From positions 62,001-126,000 of the forward strand of contig JARWIR010000022.1 of the NCBI GenBank assembly GCA_029959085.1: a stretch of DNA of 64,000 nucleotides, written 5' to 3'. The translations under genes were made by a program, and so were the position numbers. Source of the stretch: Nemophila menziesii. Lineage: Eukaryota; Streptophyta; Magnoliopsida; Boraginales; Hydrophyllaceae. The notes below the pieces were generated by a model, which searched no databases, was not told where the DNA came from, and saw nothing but the letters and a program-made list of their open reading frames with translations. Every line of letters begins with the position of its first letter. The stretch's first letter is position 1. Below, piece after piece: positions 10,387-23,385 of the stretch.

Positions 10387-12775
10387 ACATATACCTATTA
10401 TAAGTCGTCCTTATTAAGAATTTAAGTTAGCAATGAATGTCGTAATTGGCAATAGAATCATTGTATGCAAGTTTTTAATTTAAAATATTGTTAATATTAT
10501 ATAATTTATTCTAGTAAAATATAAAAGAATTGTTATAATTATCTAATAAGATAAATGTTGACAAAATACATTATCAAAACAAGAAAATAGAAATGAAATC
10601 AAAATGTACTATTTAGGTTTTTCTAATTTCTAAATTAATTACATTTATGTACCGCATAATCTTGGGGTTAGTCTTTCATCCAATATTGGATGGTCCAATA
10701 TATAAATACTGATAATTGGGCCATGCTTCATAATATAAATGGAATATTGGTCCATCCAATATTCTATTGAAGATTTTTCTCATTATTAGTACCACATTCA
10801 TTATTTACCTCTAATCATGTTAGTTTCAAATAGAACTCTAACCTAGCGGCCTTTAAGTATACACATAACATACTAGCACCATTACCTATTATTTGTCTTG
10901 TTCTCTTATCTCTCTCAATCTTCTTCTCTCTAGTCTGGTTCTTCGTATCAAATCTTTTTTGTTCACTATCACTTCATTCATCTTTCATTCTTGTGTACTA
11001 TTGTTGTTCTCCACTTCCCAACATTACAACCTATTTTAAACTAAGTGTAACTTGTATTTCAGATCGTTAGACTTTACATTTTAAAAAATAAAAACAAGGT
11101 ACTTTTATAATATTTAAAAAATTAATTGATTGGGTAATTTTACAATATATTTTTTAATATTATTCATACTTGGTTGTAGAGTAATATTAAAAAATTTAAC
11201 TGTTTGATTAATTGAAAAAAAAAGAGGGCAAAACATTAGATTTGTTTAGGAAACATTACTTTTTGCATCTTTATATTTGTGAATATTAGTTGCACATTGT
11301 TAGCTTATATATCTATGGATTTGTATTCATAAAATTGCTAAATACTTATTCAAATTTTTAACTGTAAATAAGATAGATTTTATTTTTATAACAATTATTT
11401 TGGAAATCCTAATTTTGTACCTTTACAAGTTTATAGTGTTAAATAAATTTTTTCATTATTGTAGATAAACTCTTGGTGGAGCTTTGGAGATTATATCTCT
11501 GGTAAGTCCATAAACAATTGATTAATAGTAATCATGTCTAGTGAATTAAATATATCTAAATCCATGATTTTTTTTCGAATTTCCTGTATACTTTAAAATG
11601 TCATGTTTGTCCACTTAACTTTAGTTTAGCTGGGATTTTGCATTCTAGCATTGAGATCAAAAAAACTTTAGTTTTATTATATCATAAATATTTTTATTAG
11701 TATCTTTATAAGTAAAGTCTAATTATATGGGCTGGTTTTACCCAACTCTTTGAGAAGGTAAATTAAGAATAATATATATTTGTTCCAGAAATTGTTGGGG
11801 TAACTCTAGATAAAGTAAAAATATGTTTCCCCTTAGATTAATTCTGGTTAACCATTGGATACCTTCAATTGCATTCGATTTCCTTAGATTAACTTCGGAT
11901 TATCCCTATTGATCAACATTGGCCAAATTTTTTTTACACATGATAGAGTAAAAAATTACGTAGAATCTAGAAAAGATGAAGTCATCATTCTTCTAATTCA
12001 TCAATATTATCTACTATAAACGAATAAGATGAAATTAACAATTTATAAACCAATATGAATGTTAAAATTCGATACTTCATGAATCATATACTTCAAAAAA
12101 ACTTACAATTCAAAGTATAATGATTTATACATTACTTAACTTTCCCCAAAAAATATTAAAAAAAATTTCCTTTTACTTCATAAACCTTCAAAAGCCTAGA
12201 TTAATTTGGGTCTTGTTAATCATCTTGGGTGCTCGGTCAACCTATTCAACCCTATATATTTCTTTTCACACAAAATATGTTAAGTACATAAGTTATTTAG
12301 AAGCTTTAGGATTTAGAAAACTAAGATTCATCATAGACCTTAAAGTTTTACTAATTTAGGGAGTGAACTGCAAACTTGTTGGGACTAAAATGCAAAGTGT
12401 TGTAGTTTTAGAGATTGAAATGTAAAGTTTAGTAGCTTCTGGAACTAAAATGCAAAATCTTAGTGGATTGAACCCCAAGAAGTTTTACTTATTTTTTATA
12501 TCATTACGGTTTAGATTATAAAATATCATTTATCTCCGATTAATTACATCCATTACCTCCTGAACTATGAAAAGATTGAGAACTTACCCCCCACTGTTTA
12601 AAATGGTATTGGTTAACCTCATTATTAGTTTTCGTGACTCGTTACCCCTGTTAACAGAAACCGTATAAAACCGCCGTTAGTTGGTCATGTGCCTGATTTT
12701 TTTAATAAAAAAATCAAATTTTTTGATTTAATAAACATTTCCTATTAATTAAAAATAGTATATTTGGTAGTTCCT

Positions 12776-12790
12776 AATCACCAACTCTTG
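12776..12790. other. Illegitimate recombination junction in M4
   Basis: On the left the sequence follows the monomer tail (CCTAATCACC, normally continuing TAAACTTT as at 49011-49028). On the right it follows mid-monomer B sequence (AACTCTTGGATAAGG, normally preceded by GTTACCC as at 5144-5150). The two parents share only CC or ACC at the join. This looks like end joining or template switching, not homologous unequal crossover. Confidence 0.88.
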
Positions 12791-14067
12791 GATAAGGTAA
12801 ATCAAGAATAGTATATATCGGTTCCAGAAATTGCTGGAGTAACGCTAGATAGAGTAAAAAAATGTTTACCCTTGGATTAATTCGGGTTAACCGTTGGATA
12901 CCTTCAATTGCATTCGATTTCCTTAGTTTTACTTCGGATTATGCCGATTGATCAACATTGGCCAAATTTTTTTTACACAGAGTAAAAAAATAACTTAGAA
13001 TCTAGAAAAGGAGAAGTCATCATTCTTCTAATTCATCAATATTATCTGCTATAAACGAATAAGATGAAATTAACAATTTATAAACCAATACGAATATTAA
13101 AATTCGATATTTCATGAAGCATATACTTCAAAAAAAGTTACAATTCAAAGTATAAATATTTATACATTACATAACTTTCCCCAAAAACTATTAAAAAAAT
13201 TTCCTTTTACTTCATAAACCTTCAAAAGCCTAGATTAATGAGGGTCTTGTTAGTCATCTCGGGTGCTTGGTCAACCTATTCAACCCTATATATTTCTTTT
13301 CACACAAAATATGTTATGTACATAAGTTATTTAGAAGCTTTAGGATTTAGAAAACTAAGATTCATCATAGACCTTAAAGTTTTAATAATTTAGGGAGTGA
13401 ACTGCAAACTTTTATGGACTAAAATGCAAAGTGTTGTAGTTTTAGAGACTGATTTATAAAGTTTAGTAGCTTTTGGAACTGAAATGCAAGATCTTAGTGG
13501 ATTGAACCCCAAGAAATGTTACTTATTTTTTATATTATTACGGTTTAGATTATAAAATATCATTGATCTCCGATTAATTACATCCATTACCTCCTGAACT
13601 ATGAGAAGATTGAGAACTTACCCCCCACTGTTTAAAATGGTACTGGTTACCCCCATTATTAGTTTTCGTGACTCGTTACCCCTGTTAACAGAAACCGTAA
13701 AAAATCGCCGTTAGTTGGTCATGTGCCTGATTTTTTTAATTAAAAAACAAATTTCTGATTTAATAAACATTACCTATTAATTAACAATAGTATATTTGGT
13801 AGTTCCTAATCACCTAAACTTTAAAAACACAAATGTAAAACAAAAATAATAAAGCATCATACACAAAATCATTCATTGGGAAAACTAGAAGAACCTAATT
13901 TCAAAAATTCATGTTGCCCATTTTAGTAAACTCTTATGCCCATTAGAAAATCCAAGCTTGTGTAATTTGGACTTTGCCTCATCTAAACGAACCTTAAATT
14001 TTTATATAAGTCTTGTTTATTTTTCAGGAGGGAACCGTTCATAGATTCTAAAAGTCTTGTTCATTTT

Positions 14068-14683
14068 TCAATCAATTTGTAAGATTTCGAAAGTCTCTTG
14101 ATTCTTTCCAAAGCCAGCAAAAGTATTACAAACTTGTCCCATTTCGCCACTTATATTGCAAAAACTTCCACCATCCCTACCTTGAGTGTTTCTAAGAGCG
14201 CCACCAAAACCAACATTGTTTTGTGGAAATGGAACCATATTGGTAGTCTCAAATTGACGAGAACTAAAATTATCTGAGATTGTGTACCTAAATTTCCAAA
14301 ACCGTCTAAAGGGGTGTTAGAAATTTGGTTGAGCATCATGGACATGGTTTTTTTGGTGGTAAGAAGAATTGTACCAGAGATTGGTCAAGATTATTAAATA
14401 GTGTAGCTGGTGATGGTGAGAAAGAAGCAGAAGAATAGACCTTGTTGAAACTGGGTAAAAAAGTTTTGCTTTGGTGCTCAAGCGTTATTGTTAGCAATAA
14501 CATTGTTATTATTGTTGTTATTGTTCATGTACCAATCTTCATCATTTGTTGTACATACAAATTTGTTAATGGTGTTGAAAATTATTAGATAAGAAAGAGT
14601 TTGAAAGATCTCAAAAGACGAGCTTGATCTAGAAGTTTTATAGATCACTCTCCATTATTGTCAATAACTATAATTGTAAGCAT
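14068..14683 (-). pseudogene. Broken gene fragment, E-type copy
   Basis: The poly-Asn part is damaged: five bases are missing at AAGCGTTATTG (about 14481), where other copies read AAGCATGACGTTATTG. It carries the 33-bp in-frame loss shared with B copies. A frame 14345-14151 gives MSMMLNQISNTPLDGFGNLG, the best-looking version of this segment. Confidence 0.42.
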
Positions 14684-16876
14684 AAATATACCTATTATAA
14701 GTCGTCCTTATTAAGAATTTAAGGTAGCAATGAATGTCGTAATTGGCATTAGAATCACTGTATGCATGTTTTTAATTTAAAATATAATTAGTATTATACA
14801 ATTTATTCTAGTCAAATAAAAAAGAATTGTTAATTATCTAATAAGATAAATATTGACAAAATAAATTATCAAAACAAGAAAATAGAATTGAAATCAAAAT
14901 GTACTATTTAGGTTTTTCTAATTTCTAAATTAATTACACTTATGTACAACATAATCTTGGGGTTAGTCTTTCATCCAATATTGGATGGTCCAATATATAA
15001 ATAGTTATAATTTGGCCATGCGTCATAATATAAACGGAATATTGGTTCATCCAATATTCGATTGAAGATTTTTCTCACCACATTCATTATTTACCTCTAA
15101 TCATGTCAGTTTGAAATTGAACTCTAACCTAGCCGCCTTCAAGTATACACATAACATACTAGCACCATCACCTATTATTTGTCTTTGTTCTCTTATCTCT
15201 CTCAATCTTCTTCTCTCTAATCTGGTTTTTCGTATCAAATCATTTTTGTTCACTATCACTTCATTCATCTTTCATTCTTGTGTACTATTGTTGTTCTCCA
15301 CTTCCCAAAATTACAACCTATTTTTAAACTAAGTGTAACTTGTATTTCAGATCGTTGGACATTACATTTCAAAGAAATGAAAATAAGGTACTTTTATAAT
15401 ATTTAAAAAATTAATTGATTAGGTAATTTTACTATTTATTTTTTATTATTATTCATACTTGGTTGTAGAATAATATTAATAAATATAACTGTTTGATTAA
15501 TTGAACAAAAAAAAAGTGCAAAAATTAGATTTGTTTAGAAAACATTACTTTTTGCATCTTTATATTTATGAATATTAGTTGTACCTTGTTAGCTTATATA
15601 TCTATGGATTTTTATTCATAAAATTGCTAAATACTTATTCAAATTTTTAACTATAAATAAGTTAGATTTTATTTTTGTAACAAATATTTTGGAAATCCTA
15701 ATTTTGTACCTATACAAGTTTATAGTGTTAAATAAATTTTTTCATTATTGTAGATAAACTCTTGGTGGAGCTTTGGAGATTATATCTTTGATATGTCCAT
15801 AAACAATTGTTTATAGTAATCATGTCTAGTTAATTAAATATTTCTAAATCCATGATTTTTTTTTCGAATTTATTGTATAGTTTAAAATGTCATGTTTGTC
15901 CACTTAACTTTAGTTTAGCTGGGCTTTTGCATTCTAGCATTGAGATCAAAAAAACTTCAGTTTTATTATATCATAAATATTTTTATAAGTATCTTTATAA
16001 GTAAAGTCTAATTATATGGGCTGGTTTTACCCAACTCTTGGATAAGGTAAATCAAGAATAATATATATATCGGTTCCAGAGATTGCTGGGGTAACGCTAG
16101 ATAGAGTAAAAAAATGTTTACCCTTGGATTAATTCGGGTTAACCGTTGGATACCTTCAATTTCAATCCATTTCCTTAGTTTAACTTCGGATTATCCCTAT
16201 TGATCAACATGGGCCAAATTTTTTTTACACATGATAGAGTAAAAAAATGACTTAGAATCCAGAAAAGATGAAGTCATCATTCTTCTAATTCATCAATATT
16301 ATCTACTATAAACGAATAAGATGAAATTAACAATTTATAAACCAATATGAATGTTAAAATTCGATACTTCATGAATCATATACTTCAAACAAAGTTACAA
16401 TTCAAAGTATAAAGATTTATACATTACTTAACTTTCCCCAAAAACTATTTAAAAAAAATCCTTTTACTTCATAAACCTTCAAAAGCCTAGATTAATTAGG
16501 TTCTTGTTAGTCATCTCGGGTGCTCGGTCAACCTATTCAACCCTATATATTTCTTTTCACACAAAATATGTTAAGTACATAAGTTATTTAGAAGCTTTAG
16601 GATTTAGAAAACTAAGATTCATCATAGACCTTAAAGTTTTACTAATTTAGGGAGTGAACAGCAAACTTGTAGATACTAAAATACAAAGTGTTGTAATTTT
16701 AGAGACTGAAATGTAAAGTTTAGTAGCTTCTGGAACTGAAATACAAAATCTTAGTGGACTGAACCCCAAGAAGTGTTACTTATAATTCAAATCATTACGG
16801 TTTAGTTTATAAAATATCATTGATCTCTGATTAATTACATCCCTTACCTTTTGAACTATAAGAAGATTGAGAACTT

Positions 16877-16889
16877 CCCCCCCCCCCCC
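16877..16889. repeat. Run of 13 C in M5
   Basis: Expansion of the C run in the second TTACCCC sub-repeat. The same run is 11 C at 26244-26254 and 61944-61954, and 5-8 C elsewhere. Confidence 0.9.
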
Positions 16890-17283
16890 ACTGTTTAAAA
16901 TGGTACTGGTTACCCCATTATTAGTTTTCGTGACTCGTTACCCCTGTTAACGGAAACCGTAAAAAACCGTCGTTAGTTGGTCATGTGCCTGATTAAAAAA
17001 ACAAATTTTCTGATTTAATAAACACTACCTATTAATTAACAATAGTATATTTGGTAGTTCCTAATCACCTAAACTTTAAAAACACAAATTTAAAACAAAA
17101 ATAATAAAGCATCATACACAAAATCATTCATTGGGAAAACTAGAAGAACCCTAATTTCAAATATTCATGTTGCCCATTTTAGTAAACTCTTATGCCCATT
17201 AGAAAATCCAAACTTGTGTAATTTGGACTTTGCCTCATTTAAACGAACCTTAAATTTTTATATAAGTCCTGTTTATTTTTCAG

Positions 17284-20085
17284 GAGGGAACAGTTCATAG
17301 AGTCTACAAGTCTTGTTCATTTTTCAAACAATTTGTAAGCGTTCGAAAGTCTCTTGATTCTTTTCAAAGCCAGCGAAAGTATTACAAACTTGACCCATTT
17401 CGCCACTTATATTGCAAAAACATCCACCATCGCTACCTTGAGTGTTTTTAAGAGCGCCACCAAAATCAACATTGTTTTTTGGAAATGGAACCATATTGGT
17501 AGTCTCAAATTGACGAGAACTAAAATTATCAGAGATTGTGTACCTAAATTGCCAAAACCGTCTAAAGGGGTGTTAGAAATTTAGTTGAGCATCATGGGCA
17601 TGGTTTTTTTGGTGGTAAAAAGAATTGTACCATAGATGGGTCAAGATTATTAAATAGTGTAGCTGGTGATGGTGAAAAAGAAGCAGAAGAATCGAATGCT
17701 CCTTGTAAAAGAAAATTGTTATAATTATCTAATAAGATAAATGTTGACAAAATACATTATCAAAACAAGAAAATAGAAATGAAATAAAAATTAACTATTT
17801 AGGTTTTTGTAATTTCTAAATTAATTACATTTATGTACCACATAATCGATTGAAGATTTTTCTCATTATCAGGACCACATTCATTATTTACCTCTAATCA
17901 TGTCAGTTTGAAATTGAACTCTAACCTATCCGCCTTTAATTATACACATAACATACTAGCACCATTACCTATTATTTGTCTTCGTTCTCTTATCTCTCAC
18001 AATCTTCTTCTCTCTAATCTGGTTTTTGGTATTAAATCTTTTTTGTTCACTATCACTTCATTCGTCTTTCATTCTTGTGTACTATTGTTGTTCTCCACTT
18101 CCCAAAATTATAACCTATTTTTAAAATAAGTGTAACTTGAATTTCAGATCGTTAGACATTAAATTTCAAAAAATAAAAACAAGGTACTTTTATAATATTT
18201 AAAAAATTAATTGATTGGGTAATTTTACAATTTATTTTTTAATATTATTCATACTTGGTTGTAGAATAACATTAAGAAATTTAACTGTTTGATTAATTGA
18301 ACAATAAAAAAGGCAAAAATTAGATTTGTTTAGGAAACATTACTTTTTGCATCTTTATATTTGTGAATATTAGTTGTACATTGTTAGCTTATATATATAT
18401 ATATCTATGGATTTTTATTCATAAAATTGCTAAATACTTATTCAAATTTTTAACTTTAAATAAGTTAGATTTTATTTTGGTAACAAATATTTTGGAAATC
18501 CTAATTTTGTACCTTTACAAGGTTATATTGTTAAATAAATTTTTTCATTATTGTAGATAAACTCTTGGTGGAGCTTTGGAGATTATATCTCTGGTAAGTC
18601 CATAAACAATTGTTTAATAGTAATCATGTCTAGTGAATTAAATATTTCTAAATCCATGATTTTTTTTCGAATTTACTGTATACTTTAAAATGTCATGTTT
18701 GTCCACTTAACTTTAGTTTAGCTGGAATTTTGCATTCTAGCATTGAGATCAAAAAAACTTCAGTTTTATTATATCATAAATATTTTTATAAGTATCTTTA
18801 TAAGTAAAGTCTAATCATATGGGCTGGTGTTACCCAACTCTTGGATAAGTTAAATCAAGAATAGTATATATCGGTTCCAGAAATTGCTGGAGTAACGCTA
18901 GATAGAGTAAAAAAATGTTTACCCTTGGATTAATTCGGGTTAACCGTTGGATACCTTCAATTGCATTCGATTTCCTTAGTTTTACTTCGGATTATCCCGA
19001 TTGATCAACATTGGCCAAATTTTTTTTACACAGAGTAAAAAAATGACTTAGAATCTAGAAAAGGAGAAGTCATCATTCTTCTAATTCATCAATATTATCT
19101 ACTATAAACGAATAAGATGAAATTAACAATTTATAAACCAATACAAATGTTAAAATTCGATATTTCATGAAGCATATACTTCAAAAAAAGTTACAATTCA
19201 AAGTATAAATATTTATACATTACATAACTTTCCCCAAAAACTATTAAAAAAAATTTCCTTTTACTTCATAACCCTTCAAAATCCTACATTAATGAGGGTC
19301 TTGTTAGTCATCTCGGGTGCTTGGTCAACCTATTCAACCCTATATATTTCTTTTCACACAAAATATGTTAAGTACATAAGTTATTTAGAAGCTTTAGGAT
19401 TTAGAAAACTAAGATTCATCATAGACCTTAAAGTTTTAATAATTTAGGGAGTGAACTGCAAACTTGTATGGACTAAAATGCAAAGTGTTGTAGTTTTAGA
19501 GACTGAAATATAAAGTTTAGTAGCTTTTGGAACTGAAATGCAAAATCTTAGTGGATTGAACCCCAAGAAGTGTTACTTATTTTTTATATCATTACGGTTT
19601 AGATTATAAAATATCATTGATCTCCGATTAATTACATCCATTACCTCCTGAACTATGAGAAGATTGAGAACTTACCCCCCCACTGTTTAAAATGGTATTG
19701 GTTACCCCCATTATTAGTTTTCGTGACTCGTTACCCCTGTTAACAGAAACCGTAAAAAATCGCCGTTAGTTGGTCATGTGCCTGATTTTTTTAAGTAAAA
19801 AAACAAATTTTCTGATTTAATAAACATTACCTATTAATTAACAATAGTATATTTGGTAGTTCCTAATCACCTAAACTTTATAAACACAAATTTAAAACAA
19901 AAATAATAAAGCGTCATACACAAAATCATTCATTGGGAAAACTAGAAGAACCCTAGTTTCAAAAATTCATGTTGCCCATTTTAGTAAACCCTTACGCCCA
20001 TTAGAAAATCCAAGCTTGTGTAATTTGGACTTTGCCTCATTTAAACGAATCTTAAATTTTTATATATGTCTTGTTTATTTTTCAG
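17284..20085 (+). repeat. Monomer M6, type F (two internal deletions)
   Basis: 2802 bp. Compared with M7, about 416 bp is missing at 17718/17719 and about 103 bp at 17847/17848. The second loss takes out the whole hairpin and TATA box. The leader-like block follows directly, mini-exon 18557-18593 and its GTAAGT are kept, and sub-repeats start at 19447. The TA run near 18392 is longer than in other types. The second half is B-like (AAAAGGAGAAGTC). M9 and M20 carry the same two deletions. Confidence 0.95.
17324..17718 (-). pseudogene. 5'-deleted gene fragment, F-type copy
   Basis: Only the downstream part is left. The sequence encoding the poly-Asn run and everything upstream is removed by the 416-bp deletion ending at an AATTGTT microhomology. 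The segment with LFNNLDPSLV and the Gly/Asn-rich part remain recognisable in shifted frames. Confidence 0.42.
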
Positions 20086-23000
20086 GAGGGAACAGTTCAT
20101 AGAGTCTACAAGTCTTGTTCATTTTTCAAACAATTTGTAAAAGTTCGAAAGTCTCTTGATTCTTTCCAAAGCCAGCGAAAATATTACAAACTTGACCCAT
20201 TTCTCCACTTATATTGCAAAAACTTCCACCACCGCTACCTTGAGTGTATCTAAGAGCGCCACCAAAACCAACATTGTTTTGTGGAAATGGAACCATATTG
20301 GTAGTCTCAAATTGACGAGAACTAAAATTATCTGAGATTGTGTACCTAAATTTCCAAAACCGTCTAAAGGGGTGTTAGAAATTTGGTTGAGCATCATGGG
20401 TATGGTTTTTTTGGTGGTAAGAAGAATTGTACCAGAGATGGGTCAACATTATTAAATAGTGTAGCTGGTGATGGTGAAAAAGAAGCAGACGAATCGAATG
20501 CTCCTTGTAATAGAAAATTGTTTTGATCAACCTTGTTTAAACTGGGTGAAAAAGTTATGCTTTGGTGCTCAAGCATGACGTTATTGTTAGCAATAACATT
20601 GTTATTATTGTTGTTATTGTCCATGTACCAACCTACATCATTTGTTGTACATACAAATTTGTTAATGGTGTTGAAAATTATTAGATAAGAAAAGAGTTTG
20701 CAAGATCTCAAAAGACGAGCTTGATCTAGAAATTTTATAGATCACTCTCCATTATTGTCAATAATTATAATTGTAAATATAAATATACCTATTATAAGTC
20801 GTCCTTATTAAGAATTTAAGTTAGCAATGAATGTCGTAATTGGCATTAGAATCACTGTATGCAAGTTTTTAATTTAAAATATAATTAATATTATATAATT
20901 TATTCTAGTAAAATATAAAAAAATTGTTATCATTATCTAATAAGATAAATGTTGACAAAATACATTATCAAAACAAGAAAATAGAAATGAAATCAAAATG
21001 TACTATCTAGGTTTATCTAATTTCTAAATTAATTACATTTATGTACAACATAATATTGGGGTTAGTCTTTCATCGAATATTGGATGGTCCAATATATAAA
21101 TACTGATAATTGGGCCATGCGTCATTATATAAATGGAATATTGGTCCATCCAATATTCGATTGAAGATTTTTCTCATTATCAGGACGACATTCATTATTT
21201 ACCTCTAATCATGTCAGTTTCAAATAGAACTCTAACCTAGCCGCCTTTAAGTATACACATAACATACTAGCACAATTACCTATTATTTGTTTTGGTTCTC
21301 TTATCTCTCTAAATCTTCTTCTCTCTAATCTGGTTTTTCGTATCAAATCTTTTTTGTTCACTATCACTTCATTCATCTTTCATTCTTGTGTACTATTGTT
21401 GTTCTCCACTTCCCAAAATTACAACTTATTTTTAAACTAAGTTTAACTTGTATTTCAGATAGTTGGACATTACATTTAAAAAAATAAAAACAAGGTACTA
21501 TTATGATATTTAAAAAATTAATTGATTGGGTAATTTTACAATTTATTTTTTAATATTATTCATACTTGGTTGTAGAATAATATTAAGAAATTTAACTGTT
21601 TGATTAATTGAACAAAAAAAGAGGGCAAAACTTAGATTTGTTTAGGAAATATTACTTTTTGCATCTTTATATTTGTGAATATTAGTTGTACATTGTTAGC
21701 TTATATATATCTATGGATTTTTATTCATAAAATTGCTAAATACTTATTCAAATTTTTAACTGTAAATAAGTTATATTTTATTTTTGTAAGAAATATTTTG
21801 GAAATCCTAATTTTGTACCTTCACAAGTTTATAGTGTTAAATAAATTTTTTCATTATTGTAGATAAACACTTGGTGGAGCTTTGAAGATTATATCTCTGG
21901 TGAGTCTATAAACAATTGTTTAACAGTAATCATGTCTAGTGAATTAAATATTTTAAAATCCATGATTTTTTTTCGAATTTACTGTATACTTTAAAATGTC
22001 ATGTTTGTCCACTTATATTTAGTTTAGCTGGGATTTTGCATTCTAGCATTAAGATCAACAAAACTTCAGTTTTATTATACCATAAATATTTTTATAAGTA
22101 TCTTTCTAAGTAAAGTCTAATTATATGGGCTGGTTTTACCCAACTCTTAGATAAGGTAAATCAAGAATAATATATATTGATTCCAGAAATTGATGGGGTA
22201 ACGCTAGATAGGGTAAAACAATATTTACTTAGGGATTAATTCAGGTTAACCGTTGGATACATTCAATTGCATTCTATTTCCTTAGTTTAATTTCAGAATA
22301 TCCCTATTGATCAACATTGGCCAAATTTTTTTTTACACTTGATAGAGTAAAAAAATTACTTGGAATCTAGAAAAGATGAAGTCATCATTCTTCTAATTCA
22401 TCAATATTATCTACTATAAACGAATAAGATGAAATTAAAAATTTATAAACCAATACGAATGTTAAAATTCGATACTTCATGATTCATATACTTCAAAAAA
22501 AGTTACAATTCAAAGTATAAAGATTTATACATTACTTAACTTTCCCCAAAAACTATTAAAAAAAATTTCCTTTTACTTCATAAACCATAAAAAGCCTAGA
22601 TTAATTAAGGTCTTGTTAGTCATCTCGGGTGCTCGGTCAACCTATTCAAACCTATATATTTCTTTTCACACAAAATATGTTAAGTACATATGTTATTTAG
22701 AAGATTTAGGATTTAGAAAACTAAGATTCATCATAGACCTTAAAGGTTTACTAATTTAGGGAGTGAACTGCAAACATGTAGGGACTAAAATGCAAAGTGT
22801 TGTAGTTCTAGAGACTGAAATGTAAAGTTTAGTAGCTTCTGGAATTGAAATGCAAAATCTTAGTGGATTGAACCCCAAGAAGTGTTACTTATTTTTTATA
22901 TCATTACGGTTTAGATTATAAAATATCATTGATCTCTGATTAATTACATCCATTACCTCCTAAACTATGAGAAGATTGAGAACTTACCCCCCTGTTTAAA

Positions 23001-23385
23001 ATGGTACTGGTTCCCCCCATTATTAGTTTTCGTGACTCGTTACCCCTGTTAACAGAAACCGTAAAAAACCGTCGTTAGTTGGTCATGTGCCTGATTAAAC
23101 AAACAAATTTTCTGATTTAATAAACACTACCTATTAATTAACAATAGTATATTTGGTAGTTCCTAATCACCTAAACTTTAAAAACACAAATTTAAAACAA
23201 AAATAATAAAGCATCATACACAAAATCATTCATTGGGAATACTAGAAGAACCCTAATTTCAAAAATTCATGTTGCCCATTTTAGTAAACTCTTATGCCCA
23301 TTAGAAAATCCAAGCTTGTGTAATTTGGACTTTGCCTCATCTAAACGAACCTTAAATTTTTATATAAGTCTTGTTTATTTTTCAA
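20086..23385 (+). repeat. Monomer M7, type G with C-type second half
   Basis: 3300 bp. Gene fragment 20126-20780, hairpin 21076-21157 with a changed palindrome (CATCGAATATTGGATG), mini-exon 21863-21899 followed by GTGAGT, sub-repeats from 22759. The first half matches M10. From about 22.0 kb it carries the C variants (CTTATATTTAG, TTAAGATCAACAAAAC, TTACTTAGGG) seen in M3, M11 and M14, whereas M10 does not. This points to exchange between G and C types. Confidence 0.94.
20126..20780 (-). pseudogene. Broken gene fragment, G-type copy
   Basis: Open stretches 20711-20394 (poly-Asn to LPPKKPYP) and 20397-20209 (MMLNQISNTPLDGFGNLG) overlap by four bases in different frames. The far-upstream ATG is lost (AAATAT). 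Confidence 0.45.

Larger units (their letters stand above)
9694..14027 (+). repeat. Monomer M4, type D fused to a B-type half-unit
   Basis: 4334 bp, the only overlong monomer. D-type sequence runs 9694-12782: gene fragment 9734-10386, hairpin 10682-10763, mini-exon 11465-11501, sub-repeats from 12359. At 12782 it jumps back to a mid-monomer position of B type (compare 5151 in M2), so the second half is present twice: sub-repeats recur at about 13393. The joined copies share only two or three bases at the junction. M15, its counterpart at +36240, runs through this point without a jump. Confidence 0.94.
14028..17283 (+). repeat. Monomer M5, type E
   Basis: 3256 bp. Gene fragment 14068-14683, hairpin 14977-15058, mini-exon 15754-15790, sub-repeats from 16650. 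It is the only monomer whose mini-exon lacks a 5' splice site (GATATG instead of GGTATG). It also contains the longest C run in the window, 13 C at 16877-16889. It heads the first E-F-G trimer; M8 is the equivalent copy 9.36 kb on. Confidence 0.94.

Noticed and set aside
20071..20253. Plus-strand ORF MFIFQEGTVHRVYKS as a real exon after the TTTTTCAGG acceptor
   Set aside because: It is antisense to the gene fragment, and the ATG is lost in most monomers. The acceptor-like site is noted under the monomer tail.
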